DNA of 64,000 bases. Origin: Symbiodinium natans (taxonomy: Eukaryota > Sar > Dinophyceae > Suessiales > Symbiodiniaceae). The stretch is taken from NCBI GenBank assembly GCA_905221605.1, contig CAJNDS010002679.1:957001-1021000 (forward strand), given 5' to 3'. The notes beneath the pieces were generated by a model. The model did no database searches. It was given only the letters and a program-made list of their open reading frames with translations, and was not told where the DNA came from. The number at the start of each line of letters is the position of its first letter. Positions within the stretch are counted from its first letter, which is position 1. The position numbers were made by a program, and so were the translations under genes. Shown here one piece after another: positions 41,761 to 52,559 of this stretch.

Positions 41761-41779
41761 GAGAGGCAGCGAGGCCGGG

Positions 41780-41902
41780 TTCAGGGTTTAGGGTTTAGGG
41801 TTTAGGGTTGAGGGTTGAGGGTTTAGGGTTTAGGGTTTAGGGTTTAGGGTTTAGGGTTTAGGGTTTAGGGTTTAGGGTTTAGGGTTTAGGGTTTAGGGTT
41901 TA
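41780..41902 (+). repeat. Interstitial TTTAGGG array
   Basis: About 17 heptamers, with two TTGAGGG variants near the left end. Confidence 0.95.
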
Positions 41903-42081
41903 ATATCCTTATCTGTTACAGGTGATGTATTGGCACGTTTTGGGCTGCAAGTGCCAAAATGCTCTGGCACCTCGCTTCAAATGCTACGGCCCACAATGGA
42001 CGCACCGCTCGCTGGGCAGTGCCGTCAGCTTTGCAATGCGAATTAGAGGAAAACTCCAGCTTCTCTACTGCCTGCCTGTAC

Positions 42082-42199
42082 AACTACTATTTACTCAAGA
42101 ACCCCCACCAAAAAAAAACAAAACATTCTTCCCTATAAGGTGGATAGGGGACTGCTGTACTTTACTTTTTTGGGGGTTCTTATGCAAAGAGTAGACAAT
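42082..42199. mobile_element. F3 TIR element, copy 3
   Basis: Ends CTACTATTTACTCAAGAACCCCCAC and (inverted) CTACTCTTTGCATAAGAACCCCCAA, with ACAA on both borders. Confidence 0.75.
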
Positions 42200-42479
42200 C
42201 ACCACAAAGGCAGCCCGGAACTTCTTAGAGCCAAGCTCCATCACAGTTTCCCATCGCCCAATCAAACATTAATCGCTGTACAGGCGCTGAGGTCGAAGGC
42301 CGGCTCTATGTCAGGCCTAGTGTTTGCTCAGCGCAATATTTGACACACAGGAAACCGTCTTCTCGGCGATGTTGTTCATACCTGACTCACAGAGTATGCG
42401 CACGCACAGGCACACGCGCAGACGCACACCTGCCCGCATGCGCACATGTGCACGCGCACGCGCAAACTCGCACTTGTAC

Positions 42480-42488
42480 ACACACACA

Positions 42489-42540
<52 letters not shown>
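42480..42540. repeat. (CA)n-(CT)n microsatellite
   Basis: A short CA run followed by about 50 bp of CT. Open frames through it (Glu-Arg or Ser-Leu runs) are not genes. Confidence 0.95.
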
Positions 42541-42541
<1 letters not shown>

Positions 42542-43351
42542 ACTCACACTTACAATATGAATGCAGGTGATCACACTTCAATGCACAAGGCATGAACGAC
42601 TGCAAGCGAAGAGATGCTCCAAAACCCATTACAGCACGTTACACCACATTCCTCTCACTGACAGCGTTCGACAAACAGCTTGCAGCAGCGGCCGGTGCAT
42701 TATTCATATTCTTATTAATGTTTTTATTAATGTTTTTAGTAGAATTATTATTTTATTTTTATTGCTATTATCATTATGATTATTATTATTATTATTGTTA
42801 TTCTTATTGTTTTTCCTTATTAGTATGATAGATGTGTGAAAGAGGCCAGGTTTGAACACCCAACAGAGAGTGATGCTTCGTTAGACGGCTCGAAACACAT
42901 GAAGAGGTAAAGGTGATGATGCGTATGAAAATAGGCAGGTATCGGACTGAAGCTGTGAAAAATGTTCAAGTTTGGAAGCCACCCTCTCATACTGCCACAC
43001 ATGAGTCGCTTTTGATGCCTCCACAGCACGCACACGCACGCAGACACACACCCCTGCACGCGCGCGTGCGCAATCTTTGTGCAATCGAAGGAGCAGCTCA
43101 GCCATGGAAGTACTACATCGCCTGGGCCACGGTCCAAGTCATCAAATGCAGTGCAAGCCGATGCACACAGACACTCTCTTGCGTGGTCGCGATTATTGAG
43201 TACGTGCTCAGCACGACATGGATGAGGGAAGCATTACGCAGACACCCGTGACTTTTTGCGGGCCAGGTGCGGGGTCACTCCATTGATGAAGATGTAGATT
43301 GTCTGTTCCGGCTGCGAGCCTGCGGATAATTTACGATGCTTGCAGTGAACT

Positions 43352-43420
43352 TGGGGGTTTCCGAAAACAGGGGGTACCCTTTTGAGGGTTCCTATGATAA
43401 GGGTACTATTTGGGGAGTGC
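43352..43420. mobile_element. F2 element, left half
   Basis: GGGGGTTTCCGAAAACAGGGGGTACCC plus the internal GGGTTCCTATGATAAGGG match the F2 left part. The right end is missing. Confidence 0.5.
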
Positions 43421-43639
43421 TGGCAGGAAACTTAGCCCGCGCCTTCAGCTTCAGGCACTGCTCGTTTGATCTCCTTCTGAACCTGAGCTTGGGAACAACG
43501 CCTCTGTGCCATGTCTTCTGAACTGCCTTCTTCCCTGCTTCCGACACGGGGCCAAATACTTGAATTCGCCAGCTCTCATCCCGCCAGGTACAGCGAACTT
43601 GCTCCTTCCAAAGACTGCGCTACGTGATCGGAATGACAA

Positions 43640-43860
43640 GGCAAGATGCAAGCTGAAAGCGCTGCTGCAACACTGCTGAATGAGCTCGGGCACTTGGAAA
43701 TTTGCGGCAGCGTGGAAAAGGCAGACCGTTCGCCTTGGACGCAACGTCTGCAAACCCCTGGGAAGGCTTCAATTTCACCGAAAGCATCGTGTTCCTTGCA
43801 TCCCGCTGAGTGGCAAATGATCGGGATTCGATCCTTGGCTCAGTGTCGATGGTCTTGTTT
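43640..43860 (-). CDS. Possible exon of an unidentified gene
   Basis: Reads RIESRSFATQRDARNTMLSV then KLKPSQGFADVASKANGLPF. The opposite strand is also open. It lies next to a CCCTAAA array (43877-43937). Confidence 0.25.
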
Positions 43861-44060
43861 GGGAGAGCTACCCTCACCCTAAACCCTAAACCCTAAAACC
43901 TAAACCCTAAACCCTAAACCCTAAACCCTAAACCCTACAGTAAGCCTAAGGTTCCCATTCAAACGAACCCCGTGCTCCCGGTGCAACTCAGCCTCGGGAT
44001 GCTTTTCCAGGATTTTTCTGGCTTCATCTGGCGCCACACCTTGAGGGCAGTTCGAAGGCG

Positions 44061-44097
44061 GTTTAGGGTTTAGGGTTGAGGGTTGAGGGTTTAGGGT

Positions 44098-44136
<39 letters not shown>

Positions 44137-44170
44137 GATTTAGGGTTTAGGGTTTAGGGTTTAGGGTTTG
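44061..44170 (+). repeat. Mixed TTTAGGG / TTGAGGG array
   Basis: A block of about nine TTGAGGG units lies within TTTAGGG units, a nested arrangement like that at 27541-27611. Confidence 0.95.
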
Positions 44171-44397
44171 AGGGCAGTTCGAAGTCAGCACAGCTGGCTT
44201 GTTCTGCTTTCAGAGTCGAGCTATCCCCCCCCAAGTGCGAACAACAACGACATCTGGGCGATTCTTTCAGAGCAAGCTGCTGGGTGCTTCCCGCTTGTCA
44301 CCCGCAAGTTGCTGTAAGCCGGCACGAATTGGAGCCGGAACCGACGAGGATTGGGACAGCCTCTTACAACCTGCGCAGGTTGCAAATCGGTGTGACA

Positions 44398-44510
44398 CAT
44401 GGGGGCGATGTACGAGATTAGGAGTACCCTTTTTGGGGTCCTTATTAGAAGGGAATCCTACCCATTTGGGGGTCGATATGAGGGGTCCCGCATTTTCGCA
44501 AACCCCCAGA
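44398..44510. mobile_element. F2 fold-back element
   Basis: Ends TGGGGGCGATGTACGAGATTAGG and (inverted) TGGGGGTTTGCGAAAATGCGGG, with GTACCC and GGGTC motifs internal. Confidence 0.65.
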
Positions 44511-44529
44511 TCTCAAGCTCCAAGAAGAC

Positions 44530-45660
44530 GAGTGTGAGACCCCGCCTCGATCAATAGCTGCACCTGCTTTCTCAACACCCCGGTCCATTACACGCACTCC
44601 TTCATCGCAGGCGCGGTCTGCAACCTGGTCCCGAGAATGGGGATCATGGACCAGAGGGCTGCTGGCATCTGCAAGCAGGCCTTCAAGTACAGAGAACCAG
44701 CCTTCCTCGCCACCGAGCCAGACATGTCCTGAAAAGCCGGGTTTTGGGTTTTGGGTTTAGGGTTTAGGGTGGTTGAGGGTTTAGGGTTTAGGGTTTAGGG
44801 TTCATGCGTCGATTTGTATCGGAACCTTCTTGGGAATCACTTCTTGTGCCGCGGCTCCTCTCGTGTGGATGCATACAACGCAGCTGCGCCAAGGAGTGCG
44901 CCCGACACAGGGCCCCCCAAAAGCATACCTGCATCAACACGCTGCAGGTAGGGAGCTTTAAGAGTTTGAGAGGGGTTTAGGGTTTAGGGTTTAAGGTTTG
45001 GGGTTTAGGGTTTAGGGATTAGGGAGTGCGCCTGTTGCGCCACCTATGGTAGCTGCTGCGCCTTGGATCCTTGGACAAGACTCTGCGTAACGGCAGCATT
45101 TTTTCTCTAAGATGAGCGCAACTGGGCCGAACGGTCCTTCGGCCAAGGTCACCATTCGCGGGTGCCTCTAGCAGACAGGAGAGGAACAGTGATCAAGCTG
45201 GGCCAAAGAGTGGAATCGTACTGCCACAGCATCTTTCCAGCAGATCAAGAACCCACATCTTGCATCCAAGACACAGCGCCCCTGATCTCCTCCTGTAGGC
45301 CATCGGTCGACGAAAACCCCTCTGGAATGTCCTGGCAGTTTTGTAGCTTTGGGCCTACCGGGGATGGTTCGTGCGAACAGCAGGAGAAAGATTAGACATG
45401 GTCGTCTGTGCATCCTGGTCGTCACATTCGGAGGTTGGTCTGTCCATCTCACTCTCTGCCTCAGCAATATCCTCCTTTCAGGGCTTGCAGCTTGCAGCTT
45501 CATGTTTGGCTCCGTGTCTTGGGCATGTGTCTTAGGTCGCCCATGGCACCGGCTGAACCCTTTGAAGTTCGCAGGCACTTCCTCATGCAGCTTCAGAAGG
45601 CTGGCTTCTACCAGACAGGCCAGGGAGGTTTCATGACCAGTTGAACCCAGAGTGCTCATC
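44530..45660 (-). CDS. Unidentified multi-exon gene
   Basis: Coding-like exons in order: ~45650-45548 (SLLKLHEEVPANFK), ~45475-45375 (AEAESEMDRPTSECDDQDAQ, TTMSNLSPAVRT), ~45350-45248 (LQNCQDIPEGFSSTDGLQEE, IRGAVSWMQDV then a GT donor), ~45235-45175 (MLWQYDSTLWPSLITVPLLS) and ~44730-44530 (GEEGWFSVLEGLLADASSPL, VADRACDEGVRVMDRGVEKA). The last two are separated by three short telomere-like arrays. Function unknown; the acidic second segment suggests a linker. Confidence 0.5.
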
Positions 45661-45817
45661 AGGAAACTCATGGGCTGAGCAGGATCATGGGTTGGGCAGG
45701 AGGTTTGCTTTGCAGCGTCCAGAAGAAGGCAACCTGTCCTCCTGGCTTTGGCTTTTGACCTCCAAGTGCTTCCTGACATGGCGGCTAGGTGCGCAACAAC
45801 GCAGACCCGGCACCCAC

Positions 45818-45915
45818 CTGGTTTAGGGTTTAGGGCTTTGGGGTTTAGGGTTTAGGGTTTAGGGTTTAGGGTTTAGGGTTTTGGGGTTTAGGGTTTAGGG
45901 TTAGGGTTTAGGGTC
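45818..45915 (+). repeat. Interstitial TTTAGGG array
   Basis: About 13 units with some TTTTGGGG and GGGTTAGGG variants. Confidence 0.95.
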
Positions 45916-46429
45916 CCAAAACAACAGTAGGAGCACAGACGGTTCAAACGACCTCGCTGCAAACCAAAGCGCTGTATAGCATCATCATTGAAAGGGAGTT
46001 TTTGCACTCCCTTCCCCTTGCGGCTGGCTTTGGGCGCCATCACTATGCGAAATGGCAGGTGCTGCCGTTATTATGGGCAGACCGCAACTTCCCAACTGCT
46101 AGCATAGCGAGTCTTGCTGCTACAGCTACGCCATGTGTCAGTCCAGTGGTGCGTTCGGCATGTCGGTGCTGTTTGATGGTGGGCGCTCTTTGGCCGCGCA
46201 TAAATCAACAGAGTAAACTGACTAACTGCCGAATAGCCTAGGGCCTAGCTCAGAGGTCACTCGTGGTCACTTCAACTTTCTTGAGCCGCAGTCAACGGAA
46301 TTCTATCTCAACCAGCCCGCATGTAGCGCGGAGGGGCGAAGGCGATAACATCGATTGCTGCATGTCCTCTTCAGCTGGGTTCGAGGCCCGAAGTGCTGTG
46401 CCAATATTCGCGGGGTTGGACGTCAGGTA

Positions 46430-47069
46430 GCCTCTGGTTTGGTTGGGCTCCCATGCATCCGCCAAAGCTCTTTGGAGCTGCCTTCTCTTTCCAAGGCCCG
46501 AGCCCAAGCGATCGCTCCGAGCAAAAGTCGTCCGGCCGGCCAGGTTGCCAGAGATGTGTGCCAGCACCTGGGTCGTGCCCAAACGCCCCACGAAGCCCAT
46601 TCCATGATTCCAGGAAGCGCTGAGCTCAGCCACCGCTGAGAGCTCACGAAATGCAGCTTGAACCTTGAAAGGCTGGAAATGGCGGGAAGCAATGCGCCAC
46701 ATGAAGAATCTCACTGCTTCTTGCCTGTCCCCTAAGCCTTGGACATCGCCGCCTTGTCTCTGAGAGATTGCCTTCAGGTGCTCCTGCGCTGCACAGAAGG
46801 TCATGTCCCCGGACGGGCCACAACTGCCACTGGATCAGACATCCAGAATCCTACCGCCAAGCTAAGACCGCGGCCTCTTCATTGATCCACAGGGTGAGAC
46901 TCTTGCGCTCATTGACGAAGACGCCTTGCCAATAGCTCTTTGCTGACATGAAACCGATTGGGCAAGGAGAACAGATGCCTCGACCGTGCGGCCAATGCCG
47001 CCCGGAACCAGTGCTGAGCACTGCCGGCGCATCTGGGTTGGAAAAAAGGAGGTGGTCGTCAGCCAGCAT
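46430..47069 (-). CDS. Unidentified multi-exon gene
   Basis: Exon ~46960-46863 (or from 47069) reads SAKSYWQGVFVNERKSLTLW then INEEAAVL and ends at a GC donor (46862). Exon 46783-46664 follows in phase after AG|G: EHLKAISQRQGGDVQGLGDR, QEAVRFFMWRIASRHFQPFK, GT donor. A third segment (~46575-46430; VLAHISGNL, KRRQLQRALADAWEPNQ) continues the same style. The two exact phase-0 junctions make this a firm gene although its family is unknown. Confidence 0.6.
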
Positions 47070-47806
47070 CTGGAATCAGGCTGAAGCAACTGCGAATATC
47101 AGAGGCGCACAGAGGAACCCCTGTGAAAGCCATTTTTCTTCGCCAGCGCCTTTTCCTCCTCCAACGTCATGCCGTCTGGCTTCGACGGGTAAGATGACGA
47201 GCCCACGAGGGGGAAGTAGGTGCCCTTAAGGGCGCCTCCGGACTCTCCGACTTTATGGTTTTATACTGCTATTGTCATTAGTGCTAGCATTGTTTAATAT
47301 ATATATATATATACTATTTATATTTATATTTATATTTATATTTATATTTATTTATTTATCTATTAATTATTTATATATGTTGATCTATTTATCATGTATG
47401 AATAGAGTTGTTGTATTTGGTGCAGACCGCATGGAAGAAATGCCAGGGCCTTCCATCTGCAGCGCAGCCCCTGTGATCATGTGCTCGACCTGAAGCTGGG
47501 CGGTCCTAGCCTAGACCCGAACAAGATGCTCAAGGCACTGAAAAAAAGACCCCTGCAAAACAACCGTGAAAATATGAAAAGCTTGAAAACCCCCTCAAAC
47601 CCAACAAACTCTTGACGTGGCACCTCTTTTCTCTGGTCTCTTGTAGCAGCCGGTGGGAAAGGCATCCCATCCAGATTCCTGAGAACAGAGCTCTGGCTCT
47701 CTACATCTACGGGTATGCATGGATGGACGCTTTCTCCACACATTCTTCCGTCCAGCAGCCTGGAAGCCGCGACTTTGCAAGAGATCACCTCTGCGCAAAG
47801 AGGAAC

Positions 47807-47852
47807 GCCTAAACCCTAAACCCTAAACCCTAAACCCTAAACCCTAAACCCG
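47807..47852 (-). repeat. Interstitial CCCTAAA array
   Basis: Six perfect heptamers adjoining the exon at 47853-48060. Confidence 0.95.
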
Positions 47853-48265
47853 CGAGCTTGAAGCTGCAAGGCTGATCTGCAGGCAAGCGGCATAGCCCTC
47901 CAACGGCTCTGCCGATTCTGCTGTGAGGGTTCGGCGCCCGGGGCACTTCGTGTGAGCCACGGGCACCTCCCGAACACTTTCACGTGGGTGTGCTGAAGTC
48001 AGAAGGCTGCCGAGAACTTGCCGAAAGTGCTTCGAGCCCTTCGCCGCGCCTTCCCATGCCGCCCTTCAATCAACTTGTCGAAGAAAGGCCTTGGAAACAG
48101 CCATCAAAAACAGCTGTGACACCCCTCTTGGCACGAGTTGTCGTCATCCTGCCACGGCACGCAAAGACCTGATAGCACTCCGCATCGGCAGCCACTGCTC
48201 CCATTGACTTCAGGCACGGGTGTCCCCGGTTATCTATGCCTTGCACTGCAAGGTCGAAGCACAAA
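47853..48265 (-). CDS. Unidentified gene, two exons visible
   Basis: Exon ~48265-48173 reads DLAVQGIDNRGHPCLKSMGA then VAADAECYQ followed by GT. Exon ~48060-47853 reads SKHFRQVLGSLLTSAHPRES, VREVPVAHTKCPGRRTLTAE, SAEPLEGYAACLQISLAASS and runs into the CCCTAAA array. Weak segments further upstream (48560-48400) may belong to it. Function unknown. It may be the upstream part of the 46.4-47.1 kb gene. Confidence 0.5.
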
Positions 48266-49590
48266 GGATGCGTCTGTGCCAATCAGCGGGTCATCTGCAG
48301 GTGTCGTGGGCCTGTCTTGATACACCGTGCCAGTGAGACACCTGGGCCAGGTTGTGACACATTCATTGGTCAGGTGTGGTTAGCCGCTTCTCACCGCCTG
48401 TGGAAGTCTGACGGTCTTTCAGCTCCTGGTATATCTCCGGATTGTCCTTACAAGCCAAAGATGAAGCAAACTCTCCAGCACCTCCACTCCCTTCCTGCCT
48501 TGAGGACGTCCGCACACAGGCTGCAGTGCCTGATGGTTTGGCAAGGTCGGCAGTTGGCATGTCCAGGAGACTAGGCAGGAAGATGATGGAAGATGCATCT
48601 CAGTGGCTTTGAAAGGTCCGGCAACTCCGCAGGACATGCCTGTGCTGGAAACCCGGGATATTCATCGTCACCTGACCGAGAGTGGCGACAGCTGAGGCTG
48701 CCAAAATTGAAACATCTGCAAGCCACAGCTCCTGCCTAGTCCAGGAAGCTGGTTGACTGGTATCGCATGTGGCATTGACGTCGCCTCCTCGACGTTGCGA
48801 ACTGCATGTGTGATTTGGCCGACAGCACACCGGATCCTGACTGGTTTACTCGGTTTTTGGTTTTTGGATCTAGAATCTAGGGTTTAGGGTTTAGGGTTCG
48901 GGTTTAGGGAAGTTCGGGCATGTTTCTGGCCATAAAGCCCCCAAACTTTCCCAAACCCCGGGTATCGAAGCGACACCGCACCCATGCCCAAGCACGGCAG
49001 CTGCCCACCTCACCACCGGGTTCAGTCCGGCCACTTTGGAGGAAGCTTCGACAAGCATGGGAGTGCCCAACGCAAATTTTGAGCTTAATGGCTCATCTCA
49101 CACCACGAAACCACTCGAATGCCTTTGACTGCCTCATGCTACAAAGCCCTATGCCTTTCAGAATGGCACCTGCTTATACCCAACAGATATGGTGATTCTG
49201 GCAGCAACTCTCTCTTTTTCTGATGGCCTTGCTTCGCAGCTGTTTGGTGCAGGTAAGGCAAGTGGTGCCTTCCGACTCAGCCGCGTGACAAGACTTTTGC
49301 TATCGAAGACCCCGCCGCCTCAGGGCGGAAGCATAGATCCGGGAGCAACTACGCATGCACCGGGGGGCACCTAGCTGCAGGCCAGGACACCTCGATTCTT
49401 CCGCTCGTCCGCCCACAATCACTACCTTCAGAAGCTCCACAGATTATGCCTAGACAAGAAAGGGGCACCGGACAAGCAAATGCCCTTGTGCAAGCATGAT
49501 GATAAATGAGAAGCATAGTAATGATAGTACAGGATAGTAATCATACATAGCTAACACCTAAAAAACTCGAGGCACCGGCAATGTCACAGT
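48266..49590. other. Spacer without a supported gene
   Basis: Besides a short TTTAGGG array (~48880-48910) I see only weak, conflicting open frames on both strands. Confidence 0.4.
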
Positions 49591-52160
49591 CTAATCATCA
49601 TCGCTGTCTTCCTCGTCGCTCCCCATCAGAGCAGAAAACTTGTTCTTCCTCAGCGCAGATCTCCGGCTGCTTCTGCCCGCATGCCCCAAAGTGCCAAAGC
49701 ATTGTAAATAAGGAAATACAAATACATGTACACGACAGGTTCTGTATGATGTACTAAATGTTATATACTACATACACTATATGTATATACATATACATAT
49801 ACATATATGTATATATATATATACAGTTACCATTTATACTTACGGATTTAAGCTGATTGAATTGATCTATTGGTGTGTTTATATCTTCTACTTGTTTCTC
49901 TATTCATTTCGCTCGTTTTTCTTTTTCATGCGAACCCCCCCCCCCCTGGTGTTGCATGGCAAAGGTTCGCGGAGACGGCGGGCTTTGCCTTTTTGTCGCC
50001 CTTCTCCTTCTTCTCCTGCTTCTCGGGCTCCTGACATCGGGTAGTTGGTGATTTGTTTAGGGGTCTGGGGTTTAGGGTTTACGGTTTAGGGTCCAGGGTG
50101 TTTTGTGCCACGGCAAGAGGCAGCATGAGAGCAAAAACCTTGAGCCCTCCGAGCCCTGGAACCCTACAACCCTAAACTCGAAGCCCCTAAACCCTCTATA
50201 AACCCTAAACCCTAAACCCTAAACTATAAAGCCCTAAACCCCTACAACCCTGAAGCCCTAAGGCCCCTTGCGTTCCTTCCCGGTGTCGGGCCTGTCGCCC
50301 TTACTGCCCTTACTGCCCTAAACCCTAAAACCTTTTTGCATCCAGGCCTCGTAGCGACTGCCGGGTACTTTTGCCTGGATGACAAAAAAAACCTTAATCC
50401 GAAACCCTAAATACTAAACCCTAAACCCTAAACCCTTGTCCTTTTAAACCCTGAAATCCTTCCATTCTCGGTGCCCGGCCTTCTTTGCCGGTTGGGCGGG
50501 GGCTTTGGAGGATGGCTTTGAAGCCTCAGCTTTGGAGGGCGAAGAAATGTAAACCCTAAACCCTAAACCCTATTCCCTAAACCCTAAACCTTCCAAAAGC
50601 TGAGCCAGGCACCACCGGCGCTGGGGCCTCCGCCGCCGGCGCCGCTGCTGGCGCAGGGGCTGCCTCGGCCTTGCGCTCTTGGGGTTTAGGGTTTAGGGTT
50701 TGGGGTTTAGGGTTTAGGGTTTAGGGTTTAGGGGTTTAGGGGTTTAGGGGTTTCGGGCTCCAGTCTTCAGGTTAATTTTAGCGGTCTTAGGGCTTCTTGT
50801 TTTGCCACCCGCCTAGCTGACTCAAAGAGACGCACTGCAGGTAATCCACACATACTGTCTACTTTGTTCGAGTTCCCCCTTACCCCAGGCAAAGTCCCAC
50901 GAGCAGGTAAAAGATCATCACAAAACATACTTCACTTGCCCAGTCTTGGGGGTTCAAGGGTTTAAGGTTTAGGGTTTAGGGTTTAGGGTTCAGGGTTTAG
51001 GGTTTAGGGTTTAGGGTGTAGGGTTTAGGGTTTAGAGTTTAGGGTTTAGGGTTAAGCATTCCCTAAGCAGATTCGCATGGCCCCTGCGCAAGGATGACAT
51101 GCGCAAATCGAGAAGATTCGAGAAGTGCGCCAAGTTTTAGGGTGTTTGGGTTCTCGGGTTCTTCCATGGGTTCTCCAAACTACCCCCCTCTTTTCCCACC
51201 CGCCCTCTCCAGATAATTAAGGCCTTTTTTGGGAGTCCTGAGGGTTCACTTCTTTCCGTCGCTTGGAGTTAAAATTCTGTCGGGCGATTACTCATTCGCC
51301 TACCGAGTAGATCCGGAATTTCCCCCTACTGTTTGTGAGGAATTTTTGTGCGAATGATTTTAGAACGAGGCGACTGAACACGACGGAAGTGAAAAGATTT
51401 TAAGAGGGTTTTTGACTGGCGGACGTTTTGCCAAACAGAACTACCTGCTCAGTCGGAGGTTCGTATCCGGTCGTGCCTTTCCCACGTGCCGGACCTAAAG
51501 AGTTCGCCTTCCATTGGCTAGTCAGGACCCCAAGAAGGTACCAGTATCCCCCCTTATTGTCGTAAACCCCCCATTTAGGTTCCGAACCATAGTGATTGCC
51601 TCACAAGGGCTCCAAGGCGTGAGCTGCATTGAAGCTAGCATCGAAGATGCTAGCGAGCCGGAGTCGGCACCGGGACTATTTGGGGGGGCTTTCGAAAAAA
51701 TAGGGGGGGGGGGGGGGGGGGGTACCTTGTTTTGGGGAGGGTCCCTTTAAGGGGGTTCTAGCCTATTTGGGGTACAAAAAGGGGGTAGCCCCCCCTATTT
51801 TGGGGAAATAAGCATTTAGAGCCCAGGGTCTCGGGCCTTGCCCTTCTTCTTGCCTTTCTTCTTCGGCTCCTGATCCAGGATCCATCACCCGGCCAACATG
51901 TCACTCAACTTGCCGGGCTACTGGTACTCCGGATGCCAAGGGCACTGCAAGCTTGGAGATACCCCCCAAGAAAGGAGCTGTCCGGCTCAAACTCTACGGG
52001 AGGTGCTGCTTCGTAGGTCTCTTCAACCTCGGGCTGCTGCTCCTTCTCTTCCTCCTGCAGACTGGCAGGATGAGCATCCCTCATGTGGACAAGAGTCAGA
52101 TCGCCGGCAGAAGACCCCCCGGCAGTCTCTGCCTCTTCGGAGTCGGAATCTCAGCAAGCA
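49591..52160 (-). CDS. Lys/Glu/Ala-rich protein with C-terminal KNKFSALMGSDEED tail (paralogue A)
   Basis: Exons in order: ~52155-51955 (DSEEAETAGGSSAGDLTLVH, LQEEEKEQQPEVEETYEAAP, EFEPDSSFLGG), ~51885-51830 (EPKKKGKKKGKARDPG), ~50680-50595 (ERKAEAAPAPAAAPAAEAPA), ~50545-50465 (SPSKAEASKPSSKAPAQPAK, KAGHREWK), ~50378-50343 (VPGSRYEAWMQK), ~50300-50255 (GSKGDRPDTGKERKG), ~50030-49965 (EPEKQEKKEKGDKKAKPAVS) and 49653-49591 (LRKNKFSALMGSDEEDSDDD, stop). An earlier minus segment at ~52450-52380 contains TKNAFALLGS, a related motif. Charged, disordered composition with an acidic tail; possibly a nucleic-acid or ribosome-associated protein, but that is a guess. Nearly every intron carries a telomere-like array. 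Its 3' exons have a paralogue at 63.3-63.9 kb. Confidence 0.65.
50683..50756 (+). repeat. Interstitial TTTAGGG array
   Basis: About ten units, the last ones TTTAGGGG octamers, in an intron of paralogue A. Confidence 0.95.
50963..51054 (+). repeat. Interstitial TTTAGGG array
   Basis: About 12 units with TTCAGGG, TGTAGGG and TTTAGAG variants. It ends a few bases before the U6 copy. Confidence 0.95.
51066..51137 (+). pseudogene. 5'-truncated U6 snRNA copy
   Basis: The stretch GCATGGCCCCTGCGCAAGGA and the following TGACATGCGCAAATCG match the conserved centre and 3' half of U6 spliceosomal RNA (known form AGATTAGCATGGCCCCTGCGCAAGGATGACACGCAAA). It ends GAGAAGTGCGCCAAGTTTT, like a U6 3' end with its T run. 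The 5' stem-loop and the ACAGAGA box are absent; upstream lies a TTTAGGG array instead. I therefore call it a truncated copy, not a working gene. Confidence 0.78.
51160..51480. other. Spacer with an imperfect fold-back
   Basis: TTCACTTCTTTCCGTCG (~51246) and CGACGGAAGTGAAAAG (~51379) are inverted to each other over about 15 bp, with weaker pairing outside. No gene seen. Confidence 0.5.
51680..51815. mobile_element. F2 fold-back element with expanded G run
   Basis: GGGGGGGCTTTCGAAAAAATAGGGG followed by a G run to 51722 and, inverted, CCCCCCTATTTTGGGGAAAT. Lies in an intron of paralogue A. Confidence 0.6.
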
Positions 52161-52225
52161 AGATCCCCGGAAAACCCAGCAAGAATAATCAGACTGTCAG
52201 ACTGTCAGATCGTTCCTAAGTCATG

Positions 52226-52372
52226 TGGGGTTTGCGAAAATAAGGGGCTACCCCTTGCATGCCCCAAATAGAATGGAATCCCCTTAAAAGGGAACCCCCA
52301 AGACAAGGCACCCCCCCAAATTTTCGGACCCTAAACCCTAAACCCTAAACCCTAACCCCCCCTTTTCGGACC
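52226..52372. mobile_element. F2 fold-back element with a telomere-like array between duplicated ends
   Basis: Left end GGGGTTTGCGAAAATAAGGGG, right end CCCCCAAATTTTCGGACCC. After the right end come four CCCTAAA units (to ~52352), then CCCCCCTTTTCGGACCC, so TTTTCGGACCC occurs on both sides of the array. Confidence 0.65.
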
Positions 52373-52486
52373 CTGGCATGGGCCCCGTGCTGCCGAGAAG
52401 TGCAAAGGCGTTCTTGGTGCCAGCAGGCATCTCGCAGCTTCTGGCAGGAGGTGAGGCAAGAGAAGACGGGGGGGAAGAGGCAAGAT

Positions 52487-52549
52487 TAGGGTTTAGGGTT
52501 TAGGGTTTAGGGTTTAGGGTTTAGGGTTTAGGGTTTAGGGTTTAGGGCT
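52487..52549 (+). repeat. Interstitial TTTAGGG array
   Basis: Nine perfect heptamers. Confidence 0.95.
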
Positions 52550-52559
52550 TCTGCAGCAC

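Noticed and set aside
42317-42629. Glu-Arg / Ser-Leu repeat peptides
   Set aside because: Translation of CT/CA microsatellites.
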